From: Albula goreensis
Lineage: Eukaryota > Chordata > Actinopteri > Albuliformes > Albulidae
Length of the DNA stretch: 64,000 nt
Direction of reading: 5' to 3'
Assembly (NCBI GenBank): GCA_022829145.1
Contig: CM040744.1
Location: 9,769,001 to 9,833,000, forward strand
The notes under the pieces are model-generated. The model did no database searches. It was not told the DNA's origin and was given only the letters and a program-made list of their open reading frames with translations. Both the position numbers and the translations under genes were made by a program. Positions 1-35,546 of the stretch are shown here, piece by piece (positions within the stretch are counted from its first letter, which is position 1; each line of letters begins with the position of its first letter).

Positions 1-1604
1 CAGCAGAACATCTAAACCAAACAGCTAAATGTATTTTGGCATATAGAAAAACCATAAATTATTCTTTCCTCTCTTTAGTCATCTGTTGTGCATGACAGCG
101 TAACTCTGCGTAACACAGCGTAACACTAGATGTACTTATGCTGTGTAGTTTCTCAAGTGAAAACATACTGAAAGGCTTGATCTGGTCATGTAAACGCAGC
201 AGTAAAGAGAAGCGTGGGGATGATCTTAAGAGCTTAGCTACTTTGATACACACTGCCTAATCCACTGATAAGGTTTGTGGGAGTGAAATATGCCAAATGA
301 AGATTTATGGTTCCAGCAAGATTTAAGGAAAGAAAAAAGGATTAAAGGTTTTGAAATGTTACTGGAATGTAGAGGCTGCTTCTCTTCCACCTACGTTCCA
401 CAGAGGATGACAGAATGGAAACGTGTATATTTCCATATCTGCATGAGTTTTCTAAAATTACAGTTTTAGAGCACTTCAACTGCATACAGTGCTGCCATGA
501 CCCTGGATTACACTTTCTGACTGGGGTACATGATGGCCTGATTCAATCAACATTTGTCTCTAAGTTTGAGTAACAATTAAGTTGCACAGTTAAGTTGCAA
601 GTATTTCACACATTGGAATCGATGACAAATTCAATTCATTTTTTACTGTTTGGCTAGTAAATAAAACCATTAGCAAGCTGGAAAAGGACTCTAGTCTTAT
701 TGCACGGAAGTATGAGCAGATATTCAGCACAAGCTAGGAATTAAACTGGAACAAAACATAGGAATTAAACATAGGAAGGTATAGCTCTGTCTGAATTGCA
801 TGTGCTGTGATTTGTAGAATAATAGGATTGATAAATAACAGGACTGATTGTGAGTTTCTTGTGTATCCCATCTTTCATTATTTACACAAAAAGTGTTTAT
901 GACCCATACAAGGTACAATGCTTGTGACTGTAGATGTAGGCTAGTACATGCAAGTGAATCTCATCTACCCTTAAATAGTTTCCCCGGTTAAGATGGCCAT
1001 CTTTCACTGTATTAGCCCCAGTCAGTATATACACTTGTGTTTGACTGCGGTGACGAAAACTCTGCTTGGCCCTTGCGTGATACATGAATGTCTTTCCCTC
1101 CCACCGGCAACTCTCCTTTTCACTGGCACTTTGTTGGCCGGGCGCTGTGATGTCAGAGGTCTGGTCGTCACATGCTCCTCCGACAATGCTCCCTCTCACC
1201 AGGCCCCCGCCCTGGGCCGCCGTGGCCCCTCAGAAGTTTGTTGATGGCCCTGGGAGCCACCAACAATGCCGCCGTGTTCCTGTACACCCCCACACCATGG
1301 CCAGGCATAATGTCCCTGGCAGCCATGGACAGACCCCAGCAGCACTGTCTGATGTTGTCTCTGGTTACCCATGATTCCCATGGAACACGGGCTGCAGCAT
1401 GTTTCCATGGCGCCCTGTGTCACATGTTAGGGTACATGTCACAGTCACGACACACTCTTTAACTTAGAATTTGGTTCCATTGTTGTGTAATGTCTGTGCT
1501 TTTTCAAAAAGGAACACAGACCAATTATGTAAATGTAATAAGTTATTGGACATCAATTATCCTGCATATTATGATAAGCGATAGCAATTCAATTACAGAG
1601 AGAA

Positions 1605-1655
<51 letters not shown>

Positions 1656-3122
1656 TAATTAAAAACATGTAAATTCAATTAAAATATGACAACGTGAATG
1701 AAGTAGGGTAATGCAGGACCACTAACCAATCAAGACTGGTCATTAATGTTGATTAATCCATAAAGTTACTTTTCATTTCTATCTGTTTTTCTCATAAATG
1801 TTAAATGTGACTTTAGAAGAATAAAAAGCTTTTCATTTTGTGTGCGTAATTTCTCTTTCAATTTTAAGAACAAATGTTGACATGTATTCAGGGCAAAGTC
1901 AGCTCAGCTTAAGTTAGCATTAGTGATGAAGTGTGGCGCAGCTCTGTTGGTGCTGGAGATTAACATGACTGAACTGAGCAGGGCCACACTGTGCAGTTTA
2001 ATTGCTGCTTTAACTTTTTCTCTTATAAGCACACAGAGATCATGATGCTCAGATTCACTGTGTGATTCAGTTGAATCATTAAATGTTTGTGGCTAATCAG
2101 CTATAAATGCATCTTTTTGCCTGACAAAAATGTAATGAAAATCTAAATCTAATTTTCTGTTTGGTCTTCTTTTTTATTATAGCCAGCTTTTATTTTTTTC
2201 TATTATGATATCAGCAAATTGTAAGCATAGTTTTTTTTTTCAAAATATACAATGTTAACCTGCTAAATGGCTAAATTAACCTTCCAAAACACCCCCTGAG
2301 CAAAAGGAGGGAACAGTAGCGGCTCTGAACTACAGATCTGTTTTCTAAAATGTGTTTTGTAATTATGTTCTTTAGAAATGTGACATGCCCCAAGGCAAAG
2401 TTTAAAAGATAGTGTAGCATTAGTCTGCTGCATAGCGGAAATGTCCTATCACTTATAGCTCAGCTCAATGAACGCTGATGAGAGCAGTTCTGAATTAAAT
2501 TGCTTTGTAATGGTCGTCTTCAAACTCTTTTTGGATAGCAAAGGAGCTTAATCAGTGATCCAAAAGAGGCAATTATGTTCAACAGAGGGCACAAAAGGTT
2601 TGCCAAATATTGAGCTGAGAATTATATTAAAATTCCATTATGCAATTTTATGTAACATATTGTATAATTTGTCTCTGGTATTTGGAACTATGTAAGGTGA
2701 ACTATACATACATTTATAATCAATTGTGGTAATTCTTGCATGCTTATCAAATGCTATATAAGTCTAACATAAAGGTTTAAGATAATATTGATGCTGAATA
2801 AATTTTGAATACTCTTCAAGTAATGTCATCTAATGATGTCAATGGTGATTATATCATGTACAAGTCAATATATCAAGTATGTTATTTTTCACATTTTATG
2901 TGACGATAGAACATGTACTTAAAACTGATCACGAGAATCGAGGAAAATGTACATGCATAGTGGTTGTTATTCATTTGCCTGACAGATCCAGCATTTATCC
3001 ACAGTAATACAGTCCTGGCAGGTCTTAAGGCCAGTAAAATGGCAGAGCATTGCAAGGTAAAGCATGACAGTAGCCCTTGTGCCTGAGATTGATGGTGCCC
3101 TTTTGCCACCTGTCTTTGGCAG
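1..3122 (+). other. slc12a2: slc12a2 intron 1 (3' part)
   Basis: This stretch precedes the first recognisable slc12a2 exon and ends in a normal acceptor (TTTGGCAG) at 3122. It must be the right-hand part of intron 1, because the N-terminal exon of NKCC1 proteins is absent from the window. It holds an (AG)n microsatellite at 1609-1651 and a GC-richer tract at about 1084-1402 in an otherwise AT-rich background. A stretch at about 1900-2110 rich in AT-homeobox-like sites could be conserved regulatory DNA. No coding exon, RNA gene or transposon is evident; the short open frames here have no family resemblance. Confidence 0.75.
1609..1651. repeat. (AG)n microsatellite
   Basis: About 21 uninterrupted AG dinucleotides within slc12a2 intron 1. 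It creates a meaningless Arg-Glu run in one reading frame. Confidence 0.97.
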
Positions 3123-25927
<22,805 letters not shown>

Positions 25928-27350
25928 CACACCCAACCACCTCTAAGACCGCTGTAGAACACATGACAACATTTCACCAGACAAAGGGGCGAAAATGAGC
26001 AAACCTTTCAGATAATGATAATAATAACAACGTTAACAAAGAGAAACCAAATAAGCATGATGCGCTGGCGAAGACAAGTCGTGCGTCTGCTCTCCACGAG
26101 CTATGGTTTTGTCTCTCAAAGAGTGGGCTGAGAACGTAAGAACGTACCCCCGCACTAATTCAAGTGTGTCAGCACCAACCAAGAAAAGTCTTGTGTCATT
26201 TTTGTACAATTGAACCTATCAGCAAGTTCTTTTTCTGGCATGACTGCACACATTTAGTGTTACTGTTGGTATTATCATTGAGTCATTCATACATTTGCTC
26301 ATTTTAGAATAATCACCAGCTTTTCTGTTCTTTTGTTGACAAAGTATGTCAATACTATCCTCAAGCTATTTTTTCATTTTGTTGTGCTTGAGTCAGATGG
26401 GAATCATATAAGATCTCATAATATGAAAACTCTGAGGAAATTTAATTGTGTTTAATCCTAAAATGAGAATATTTTATAAGAATTTTTTGCAGTGCATGCC
26501 AAGGTCTTATTTCTGTTCATTACCGGAGACAGAACAGGCTATTGCCTGTTTTGTATGTTATTTCCATTTTCCAACTTTCTCTTTCTCTTTCTTACTTTAA
26601 GTTTGCCTGTTAATAGCCAAAGTATGTTTTCCTACTCTGTGAGTAGTTAACCTCAAAGATTAAAGATGTTCTCTAATGAATTAAACTAAAATAGTTTGCA
26701 CTGTGATTATTTGATAACCTGTAAATTACTTACAATGGTCTAGTAAACTAAACAAGTGGGAAATTAATGGAAAATTAATTTGCTGGAGGAATATTTATTC
26801 TGATCTATACATATCTCCTTGTGGTTATCATTTTGGTTGTATTTATTTTTTACATAGTAATAAAATGTATTTTAAATTCCATGTTGAACTCACATGTCCC
26901 CTTCACAATTTCCCTAAATATGTCCATGTTTTATATGCCTTTGAAAAGATCTGTGATGAGAAGTGATCTTTTTTTACCCGTTTCCAGTGGGTAACATATT
27001 CCTCCAGGTTTGAACTGAATGTCTTCATATATTACACCATTAACTGTCAAAGGGATGGGTTTTGGATGTTGGAAATTCTTAACAATTGTCACCATTTCTG
27101 TATATTATCATAATAAATAAAAATCATTTGAAGAATAGTTTGAAAGCTTTCCATTTTGTTCAAGATGAAAAAATGCATGTGTCTGATTTAGCCATAACTT
27201 AATAAAAAAAGATGACTTTGACTGTAGCTTACTGGGTAATGGGCTCTGAAATGTGCATATTGTGTCCCAGAGAAGTAGAGTTTCTGTTGGCATGGTGTGT
27301 AGATATGCCTGTGTTAGCTGCAAATAAAATAAACACCTCCAATGCAATGG
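25928..27350 (+). other. slc12a2: slc12a2 3' untranslated region and poly(A) signals
   Basis: AT-rich sequence after the NKCC1 stop with several possible cleavage signals: AATAAA at 26859-26864, overlapping AATAAATAAA at 27112-27121, and AATAAAATAAA at 27323-27333. The last, at the end of a continuous AT-rich run, may mark the distal end. Which signal is used cannot be decided from sequence alone. No other gene is seen here. Confidence 0.6.
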
Positions 27351-30300
27351 CTGTGTGGCTCAGCTATTCAGAGTAGAATATATAAAATGCAGGGGGGAAA
27401 ACCACTACAATGAATCAAAACAATATGTTAGGTATGTCTCAAAAAGGCACCCCTAGGAACAAATGGAAATGAGGAAAAAATAGAATTTGGCTATACCTTG
27501 TGCATTTTTATTTTTAAGCTACAAGTTTCTGTTATATAAAATGGGGTGTATTGGTCTTCTTAAAAACAGGACAGTGTACAAAATGGGGATGATAAAAAGA
27601 ATATTTTCTATTTGTACATAATATTTCTATTCTTGTTTTTCTGAGATATTTTCATTCACTGGTGTGCACAATGTTCCAACTCCCAACAAAAAAGTGACGC
27701 TACAAAAATGGGCAGCACTTGGATTTGTTACACTCAATAATTTGTTGTGGTACCCTCGATTTTAGGAATATGGCAAAGACTTTATCCTCTCCGCCTACGG
27801 CCAGGGAGCAAAGGTGGCCGCAGTTTTATACCGTTGTTTTGTGCTCTCTACAACCTCTGGGAAATTAGCTTATCAATCACAACACAGCGCAGATGGCACC
27901 CTCACTGAACTCATTACACCCCATGAAAATGACATTGCCGAAAACCAGAAAAACCTGTCCTCGGTTTCCTCTTATTTGTTCTCAGGAACCTCTGGGAAGT
28001 ACGATTTTGGGATATTGACTGCAGTGAATTCTGAGATTTATTTTCTTTCTCTGAGATCTTATATATTGATAGTTTTCTCAGCCTAAATGAAAGTAGTAAA
28101 ACAATAGTACATATACAGGTGCTAAATTTCAAAACATCAAAGGTATAGGTAATGGCCTACCATATTTTTAAGTTTGGAAAATGATAAAGTATATTTACAT
28201 AAATGATAATATGCATTTTAATTAAAGCAATTTTTATTTAATAAACATTTACAAACAGCTGAAATCTTTAAATGTTTATTAAATGTTTAATTCATCATAG
28301 CAGTAGTCTTAGAAGACATGTTTAGCAATTTATAAGTATTTTAATCATTTACAAAAATAAAACCAAAACCCATGTCAGATGGCAGTATATCATGGAATAA
28401 AAGCGGGCATAATCAATAAAAACACATGATATTCATACGCATAGTTAGCTTTACAGTACTTAGAACAAACTCGCAAGCACAAGTGGGGAATATGATATGA
28501 AGCATGTGTGCTCTGTACTGATTCATCTTCAAACACAAGGTATAAGCTCATATTTGTAAATGGCACATTTTTCACAGTTTCACTGCATTTACCTTTACCC
28601 TTGCTTTGCACTTTAATTGGGGGATAATATTTCTGACTTCTCGGTGGCTTCCATTCTTTAAGTCCACGGGTTTCTTTCTTCTCTACATCAACAGTGCCAC
28701 CTAGTGTTCGTATTGTGAACTGTATGATTGCAGGTAGCGTAAGGATAGGCTAGACATCTGCATGTATAATTTTAGCAGGAAGGCAAGAAACAATCATTAC
28801 GGTTTTTTAAAGTTGATAAATAGTTTATTGGTCTTTCAAAAGTAAAACATGAAATATATCGCAGTTGTCAAATCTAATACTTAAACGTTCTCGGTGAAGA
28901 AATGATATCACAGGGAGTATATTTATGTGTAGCATATACTGTACCTTGAAAACATACGCTGTTAAAAACAAATTGGAACAAGAACTGTTACATTGGTTGA
29001 GCAGATGATAAATGAAGTATTCTAGTGGATAATATTACAGACGACGCTGAGAGCCATTTTCTGTCTATATTTGGCCTATACATTTGGTATCTTGGTCATG
29101 TGGATCATTAGTAATGGAAATATAGCTGCTATAGGCAAACATCTTGATTTTTGTTTCTTGCCCTGTTGCTCAGACAAAGGATGAAAACCGTAACTGATCT
29201 AGACGGCATTTTGTCCATATTTTATATATTCTAGGATATATTTTTGGCCCACCTTTGCAAAGGTAATGTGAGCATCTTCTGAGGGTGGCACTTTTTAACC
29301 GCGTGAGGCGCTGTTTGACTTCTCAGGCTGAGCAATTTTGTGGTACAACTTGTCCCCTCCTTTCCGACACAAATTTTCCCCGTTCACACCTTCAGAAAAG
29401 GAACTGCAGCTGTTATACAAAAATTCCAGTTTTCTTCAACATTGATTAACAATCCTAAGGGACATCAGCTGAAGTATTGTACCTGTGTACTGGCGGTGTT
29501 TGTGTTGGGATTCAGAACACGTCTGCAAAGAATCTTCTCAATTACCTTCAAAGGTAAAAATACATATTTTCACCCCTCATGGAACGGATATTAGCAAAGC
29601 GATTCGAACTGGTATTGGTAAGACTGTGGCTGTCTCTTATCGATTGAAATATGTTTATCAGACAAATCCCCTTTGATTTAAACAGTTTTCTTATAACTAC
29701 AATTCTGTCTTGAAAATACCTGCTACCTATTACTTACAAGGGTTATATGGACGGGTTGCCGATTTAGCTAGTTGATTACATATGTCTGAAATTAACCATG
29801 GTGTTGTATCAGTTTGTAAGGGCAACAGTTGATAGCTATATGGGAGTGGACATTGTAAGTGTCAGCTAAAACACAGTCTGAATGACCTGTGCTGTAATGG
29901 ATGACTTGCGAAGCGGGTTTTCTTATGTTCAGATGTGTCTTTTGGATTTTGCTCAAAATGACATGCAACATGTGCCCGGTTATGTCCTTTGTTACTTGTT
30001 CAATATTATGACCAGCCAGCAGGAAAGTAGATGGAGTTTAATAACTCTATAAAATCAAAATCCCCCCCTGTTGGGTCTGTTCCAAATCCAGCACAAGCAA
30101 GCGTTTGATGTTGAGGGGTGTGTGTACAAAATATCAGCCCAAGAGTCCAAGCCTGCCACCGCTGATACTCGTGTTTAGCGATGCATAAACGTACATTGAC
30201 GACAGCTTTAGTGTAACGTCGAAGTCTGACACACTGGGGAAAATGATGGCTTTGGTGTTGGCCATGTGTATGGTCGTGTCTGGTTTTAAGAATGCCAAGA

Positions 30301-31305
30301 GTTGACAACCAACACCTTTCTGTCTATTGTGTACATTACTGATACCTGGTTATGTAAAATAAATAAAGATGTTCATCTAAACACCTCTCCTTTATCCTAT
30401 CCTTAATGTTTTTCCAGGCTAGCGTCTATGCAAAACTGGACCACCAAGAAAGCAAACACAATTCTGCTTCAAGAAAACTGTTCAATCTCTGATCCTTAAG
30501 TAAAAAAAAGAAAAAGGTTTTCCTCTGAAAATAGATGTCACACATTTGACACATTTTCCTGCAGTACAGCGGCATGCCTTTTCTGTGGTGTCAGTTAATA
30601 ACTCTTAACCATCAGAATAGTGACTTTGGGACAAATTGACAAATTTCAGATGTTCATGGTGCCACTGGTTATGGGCAGAAGTCCACATTAGTTGGGCAAC
30701 AATTTATTCAGCCTTACCAAGATAAAAAAGGGAGTTAAGTCAGGTAAAATCATCAGTCTTATCTAGTGACCTATCCTGGCCAGCCAGATGCCTGCAGGTG
30801 TGTGAATGAAGGATATGGTATGTCAACTTTCTGTTAATCCAATAGACTAGGCCAGCACTACTCAACTCCAGCAGCATTGTATATGTAGGTATTTGCTCCA
30901 ACCACTCATTACACCACATAATTTTACTAATTAGTTTACCTTCTTGGTCCAGAAGATGAGCTAATTTGTGAAATAAGGTGATGCTCCAATACATCTCCAC
31001 ACTGTGGCCCTCAGGACCTGGAATAGAGAAGGCTGATCAGTGACTTGAAGTCTACATGTGCTTTACATAAAGTACTCTCCACTGACACAATGACTGCATC
31101 GCTCAGCTGATAATCTGCCTGCACAGGAGAACAAATCCCTGTCTGTGCTTCCCCAATGTGACAGATGATGCAATGCTGTCACTGTGAGGCAGGTTATTAA
31201 ATATGAATGGGAGACAAAAATAGTTGATTTTCATACATTATATATGCATTTGCAAGACATTCTTTTGTGAAACAGGTGCTGCTCTAGAGGTTAAAGAAAG
31301 CTCCA

Positions 31306-31534
31306 GGTCCAGAAACCCTGTACAGAGTGGCCAGAGCACTAATGCATGGTCCAGAAGCCCTGTACAGAGTGGCCAGAGCACTAATGCATGGTCCAGAAGC
31401 CCTAATGCATGGTCCAGAAGCCCTGTACAGAGTGGCCAGAGCACTAATGCATGGTCCAGAAGCCCTGTACAGAGTGGCCAGAGCACTAATGCATGGTCCA
31501 GAAGCCCTGTACAGAGTGGCCAGAGCACTAATGT
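31306..31534. repeat. 42-bp minisatellite with one 21-bp half-unit
   Basis: Unit starts GGTCCAGAAGCCCTGTACAG and is 42 bp long. Full copies begin at 31306, 31348, 31411, 31453 and 31495 (the last slightly short), with a 21-bp internally deleted unit at 31390-31410. Because 42 and 21 are multiples of three, frames stay open through the array on both strands, producing spurious repetitive ORFs. Confidence 0.97.
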
Positions 31535-34122
31535 TATGAAATGCATGGAAAATCTGGCCGCACTTTTAACAAATTTTTGCTTATAAAGGCTTTGTGAATC
31601 ATACATAAAGCCTTCATTAACACATATCATATTGCCTTCATAAACCATACTTGAGCAAATGTCATAGTTCATAAAGTGAGACATAACACTTTCTTATGTA
31701 ACAAGTTATACCAAATCTGATATAGCCAAGAATGTCACCTGACTAAAGGCTAAATGTTATAAAGGGTGACATAAAACATGCGTTTGTGATGCAAGGCTAA
31801 CATGGCATAACACATGATGTCACCTGGTGTCTCAGTTTAATGAAAGCTTTCTCAGCATTGCTTATAATGTGTGAAAATTATTGGCAAGCTAAATAAGAAA
31901 ATTACAGTTACTGAAACTTAATGTTGCAGTTAAATGTTGCACTGATCAGTTCATTGCCATGATATACTTTATCAAGGTAAATTAGTGTGCCGGTACATTC
32001 ATTAAACTGAAAGGAACACTGCTGAATCCACTGAAAACAATGGGCTGGGAAAAAACCTACATATCTATGTTTCAAGTGCATATGTAAATAATGTCAAATT
32101 ATTATTTTTATTTTTTTTTGCAGTTGCACTCATATATTTGTATTCTTGCTGTGTTTGTATGATCTGCCCACTCTACATGGGACTGGGTGCAAATATTTAG
32201 TCCTCAGAGTTGCCATAGAGGAGAATTATGTTACCTTCTTAGAAATCTGAATGGAGAAAGTGTTTTTATGACACCGGTCAGGAAAAAAAATTGGTTTTCC
32301 TTCCCGCTGTGGTTTGCATTTGCATGCTGCATCATGGGAATGACTGGTGTTGGCTCCGCTTCTGTAGTTGGTGCATATCTTGCTTAGCTCTTTCATCAGC
32401 ATTGTTGGGCACTTTTTTTGTACAGCAGCACCCACAAATCAAACAGCACATCTGAATTTGTCCCTTTGGAGTGTTTTAGTCGCCTTACTTCTAGTGAGCA
32501 GTCAGCCCACTGCGTCTTTTAAGACAACTTTCTTCTTCCCGCATGCCAGCGTTGGGATTTTTAATGTCCACACCACCTGCTATGCAATATGTGGGTGGAA
32601 GGCTGTTTGAATGTGGTTGAAGGGAAACTGGGAACCTGCAAAAGCTGCACACATATTGGTGTCAAGTTACACGCCAGCACCAAAAGCTAGCCTTGTATTC
32701 ATTGAGTTCTGCATGTGGAGAACCCATTAAATGTTATTCCTGTGAATCTGTATCAATTTACCAAAACTTTCCCACACTTTTGTCTGGGCGTTTTCTTTAC
32801 ATTACAAGCCATATGGCAATGGGAGGCTTTGTGAAATGCATTAGCTGTTTGCATCCCAAAAGGGGAATAGTATCAGACCTGTGTAATCATGAATCCTTTA
32901 CCGAGACTGCGGAAATACAGGCTTATTATTTCAAATGAAAGACCCTCATTTTACGTGAACCCCCATTAATATGGTTTATCGCTGGGAGCAGGGCAGTGTG
33001 GGATGGGTTTCTGTATTGTAGGGGAAAGTGATGGCAAGAAGGAGAAAGAGAAAAAGATCAATTTAAAAGGCCTTTATACTGGGAAAGTGCCTCTTATGAA
33101 TCAAGGTGTCTTTAAGAATGATGGATTTGGCTCATATAAGTTGAGTTCGTGTCCCAGAGGAAAAATTCTTTCCAATCTGCAGCTCAGCCGCAATTTTTCA
33201 AAGCAGTATATGTGAACCCTCAAGTTTTTACATGCTCCATTCCCCATTCTTAACAAGGGAAATGAGGTCTAAAAAATGCCCTCACGACATTGTGAATGTG
33301 AACACCTGTTTCATTGCAGTTTGAATGATGTGTGAGTGGCAGTTTGACTGCTTTTTGTGTGAGGTTTTACTCACACTGACTCATGGAGGTATTTGGCACT
33401 CAGCGTTGCTGTATTTATTATGATGAGAAAGTAACCGCTTTAAAACGTATCCATTCTGCAGGTGAACAATGTCGGTTGTTACACAAACTGTAGAACATGC
33501 CCAACAAAAAATCATAATCACTCAGCATTCGGATAGATATAAACAGGTCACTCTTAATGATCAGGATTAAGTATGTTATGCCATTATAATATGATTAATA
33601 TAGTGATTAACAAAGGGATTAATACATTGGATTACAGAAGTTATTTTAAGTTTAGTTGTGTCAGCAGAACGAGAGGGCAGAGGCGGAACTTTAGGATAGA
33701 TTTGGTTATGATCCTACAATTATGAATTGTTTTCGCACAATGTGATCCGCATGGAATCAGTTGCCCATATTAAGAGCAGAAGAAGAGACCACTAGCGTAT
33801 TCATGACTCGACTTGAATGAGTACACTGACTGCATTCTAAACTGTGGGCAGGATGGGTGAACTGTGTCGGATGGCCAGTTCACTCTAGGTGTCCTCCACA
33901 CTGTTGTCATAACCAGTGCTCAATGGCATAGAGAATAGATTTGATGGTTCACCTTGGATAATTCAACATTGCAGGGTAGCTGCAGTTTTGGTATATTTAC
34001 ATGTCGGGGTTGTAATCTCATTTTTTTAGTTAGACTTTTGTTTGACCTACACACACTATCCCATGTGGATATAACAGTAAACAATGATATATTCATTCAT
34101 GCACAGTTATTCCTACAACAAT

Positions 34123-34189
<67 letters not shown>
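34123..34189. repeat. (TTG)n microsatellite
   Basis: About 22 uninterrupted TTG triplets. Translation would give poly-Val on one strand and poly-Gln on the other; the flanks show no gene. Confidence 0.97.
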
Positions 34190-35284
34190 CTGACAGTGGG
34201 TGTTTGAAAACTGCATAATAATAATGCAATAAATTTGTGTATCAGGTTAAATCCAGGATAATGAGAAAAGTCATTAAGACGGCATTCAATCACTCAATCC
34301 AAGGGTGTTGATTTGTGAATGGGCATATTAGTGGACCAAAGCTTGTGAAATGTGAACAAATATAACTTGCTGCAACCGGTGTGCGTGCTTGGCACCCAAA
34401 AAGTGGCCCTTTGCTATGGAAAAATTTCCAAGGCACGGCCATGCCTGTGTTGTTTTCCCTTTAATTGTTCACCGCCTATTGTGTGTACATGGGAGATAGA
34501 TTGTGCATTCCTTTTGTGAAGGTTTGTGTCCTTTGGGCCTACCGCGGTGGCCCATACCTTTGTTCTGACCAACCAGACAGCTGCCACCCTGGCAACAAGG
34601 ACCAGGCCAGAGGTATGAGGCAGGGCATCTGAAAACACGGAGGACAGTTGTCCCATGTAGTGCTTTGGTGAAAGACAGTTTAGTCCCGTTTAGTGTGAGA
34701 CTAGCAAGACTGTATCAACTGGATTTTTTTTTTTTTAAGGGGACAGATAGATTTATTTCTCATTTTCTTTCTCTGTGTCTTTCTTTGAATTGCTACATGA
34801 AACAGCTTCTCCAGTTGTTACTCCAAAGGGAGATATGTGGAATATGTTTAGGTAATGATCTTTGTTTTTGTTAAAGTTTTTCATTTTTGAAGGGGAATGT
34901 CCTATATAAAACACAGGCACATCTCAGACTAATGTGGAACAAAAACGCAAAATCAAGAATCTATGACATGGGAAGTTATGAGAAGTCATAAATATTAAAA
35001 TATGTTACATCTGAAAGAAAAACATAACTTAAACAGGATTTTATAAACAGGTTCAGGTGTTGTATAGAAATCTAGGAAAAGGTATTGACTCTCTCAAAGA
35101 AAAACTTCAATTTCAAGAGTCAGGTATACATACATGAATGAATGAGAATAATTCATTGAGCAGTCCTGCCTTTTACAATAAACCCTTGTATAGGCCCATA
35201 CTTGCAGCCTGCTTGTTGTAGTCATGGCATTGATTGAAATCATTGCCTGTGACCTTGCTGTTGAGTGCTGGTTGCAGAGAGCTG

Positions 35285-35546
35285 TGCTAGTGTGTCTCCT
35301 TTAGCACTGCACTTGCTTTACGGAGTCAGTTTCACAGCAGGAGTGACTGTGCGAATGCCGAGTGTCCAGTGATCTGTGACTGAGTGGGGGACAAAGACCT
35401 CTCAGGGCGTGGGGTTCTCAGACAGAAGAGAGCCCCTTGGCTCTCTCCATAGCCCCATCCCCGACCCTCACAGTCGGGAAGCCCAAGGCTCCGCATCTCT
35501 GCTGTCCCGACTCTGCTTTCGGCCTCTCGGCTCTCGAGGAGTCAAG
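35285..35546 (+). promoter_or_regulatory. cdc42se2: cdc42se2 probable promoter and noncoding first exon
   Basis: From about 35370 to 35760 the sequence becomes GC-rich with many CpG dinucleotides, unlike its surroundings, which is the profile of a vertebrate CpG-island promoter. A good donor, GTCAAG|GTGGGT, ends a likely first exon at 35546. The first coding exon of cdc42se2 has a 5' untranslated part starting directly after an acceptor at 38960, so an upstream noncoding exon is required, and this is the best candidate. The transcription start is not resolved; the left boundary is approximate. Confidence 0.6.

Larger units (their letters stand above)
27351..35284. other. intergenic region between slc12a2 and cdc42se2
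   Basis: About 8 kb without a supportable gene. It contains a 42-bp minisatellite (31306-31534), a (TTG)n microsatellite (34123-34189) and scattered moderately GC-rich segments (about 27770-27960, 30060-30300, 32180-32600, 34380-34660). These could be conserved noncoding elements or old repeats. Short open frames occur on both strands but none resembles a known protein or has exon-like flanks. Confidence 0.7.

Noticed and set aside
31224..31684. Repetitive proteins of 120 and 148 codons on opposite strands
   Set aside because: Both come from the 42-bp minisatellite, whose length is a multiple of three; no start context or homology supports them.
34093..34293. Poly-Gln / poly-Val reading frames
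   Set aside because: They are translations of the (TTG)n microsatellite with no exon context.
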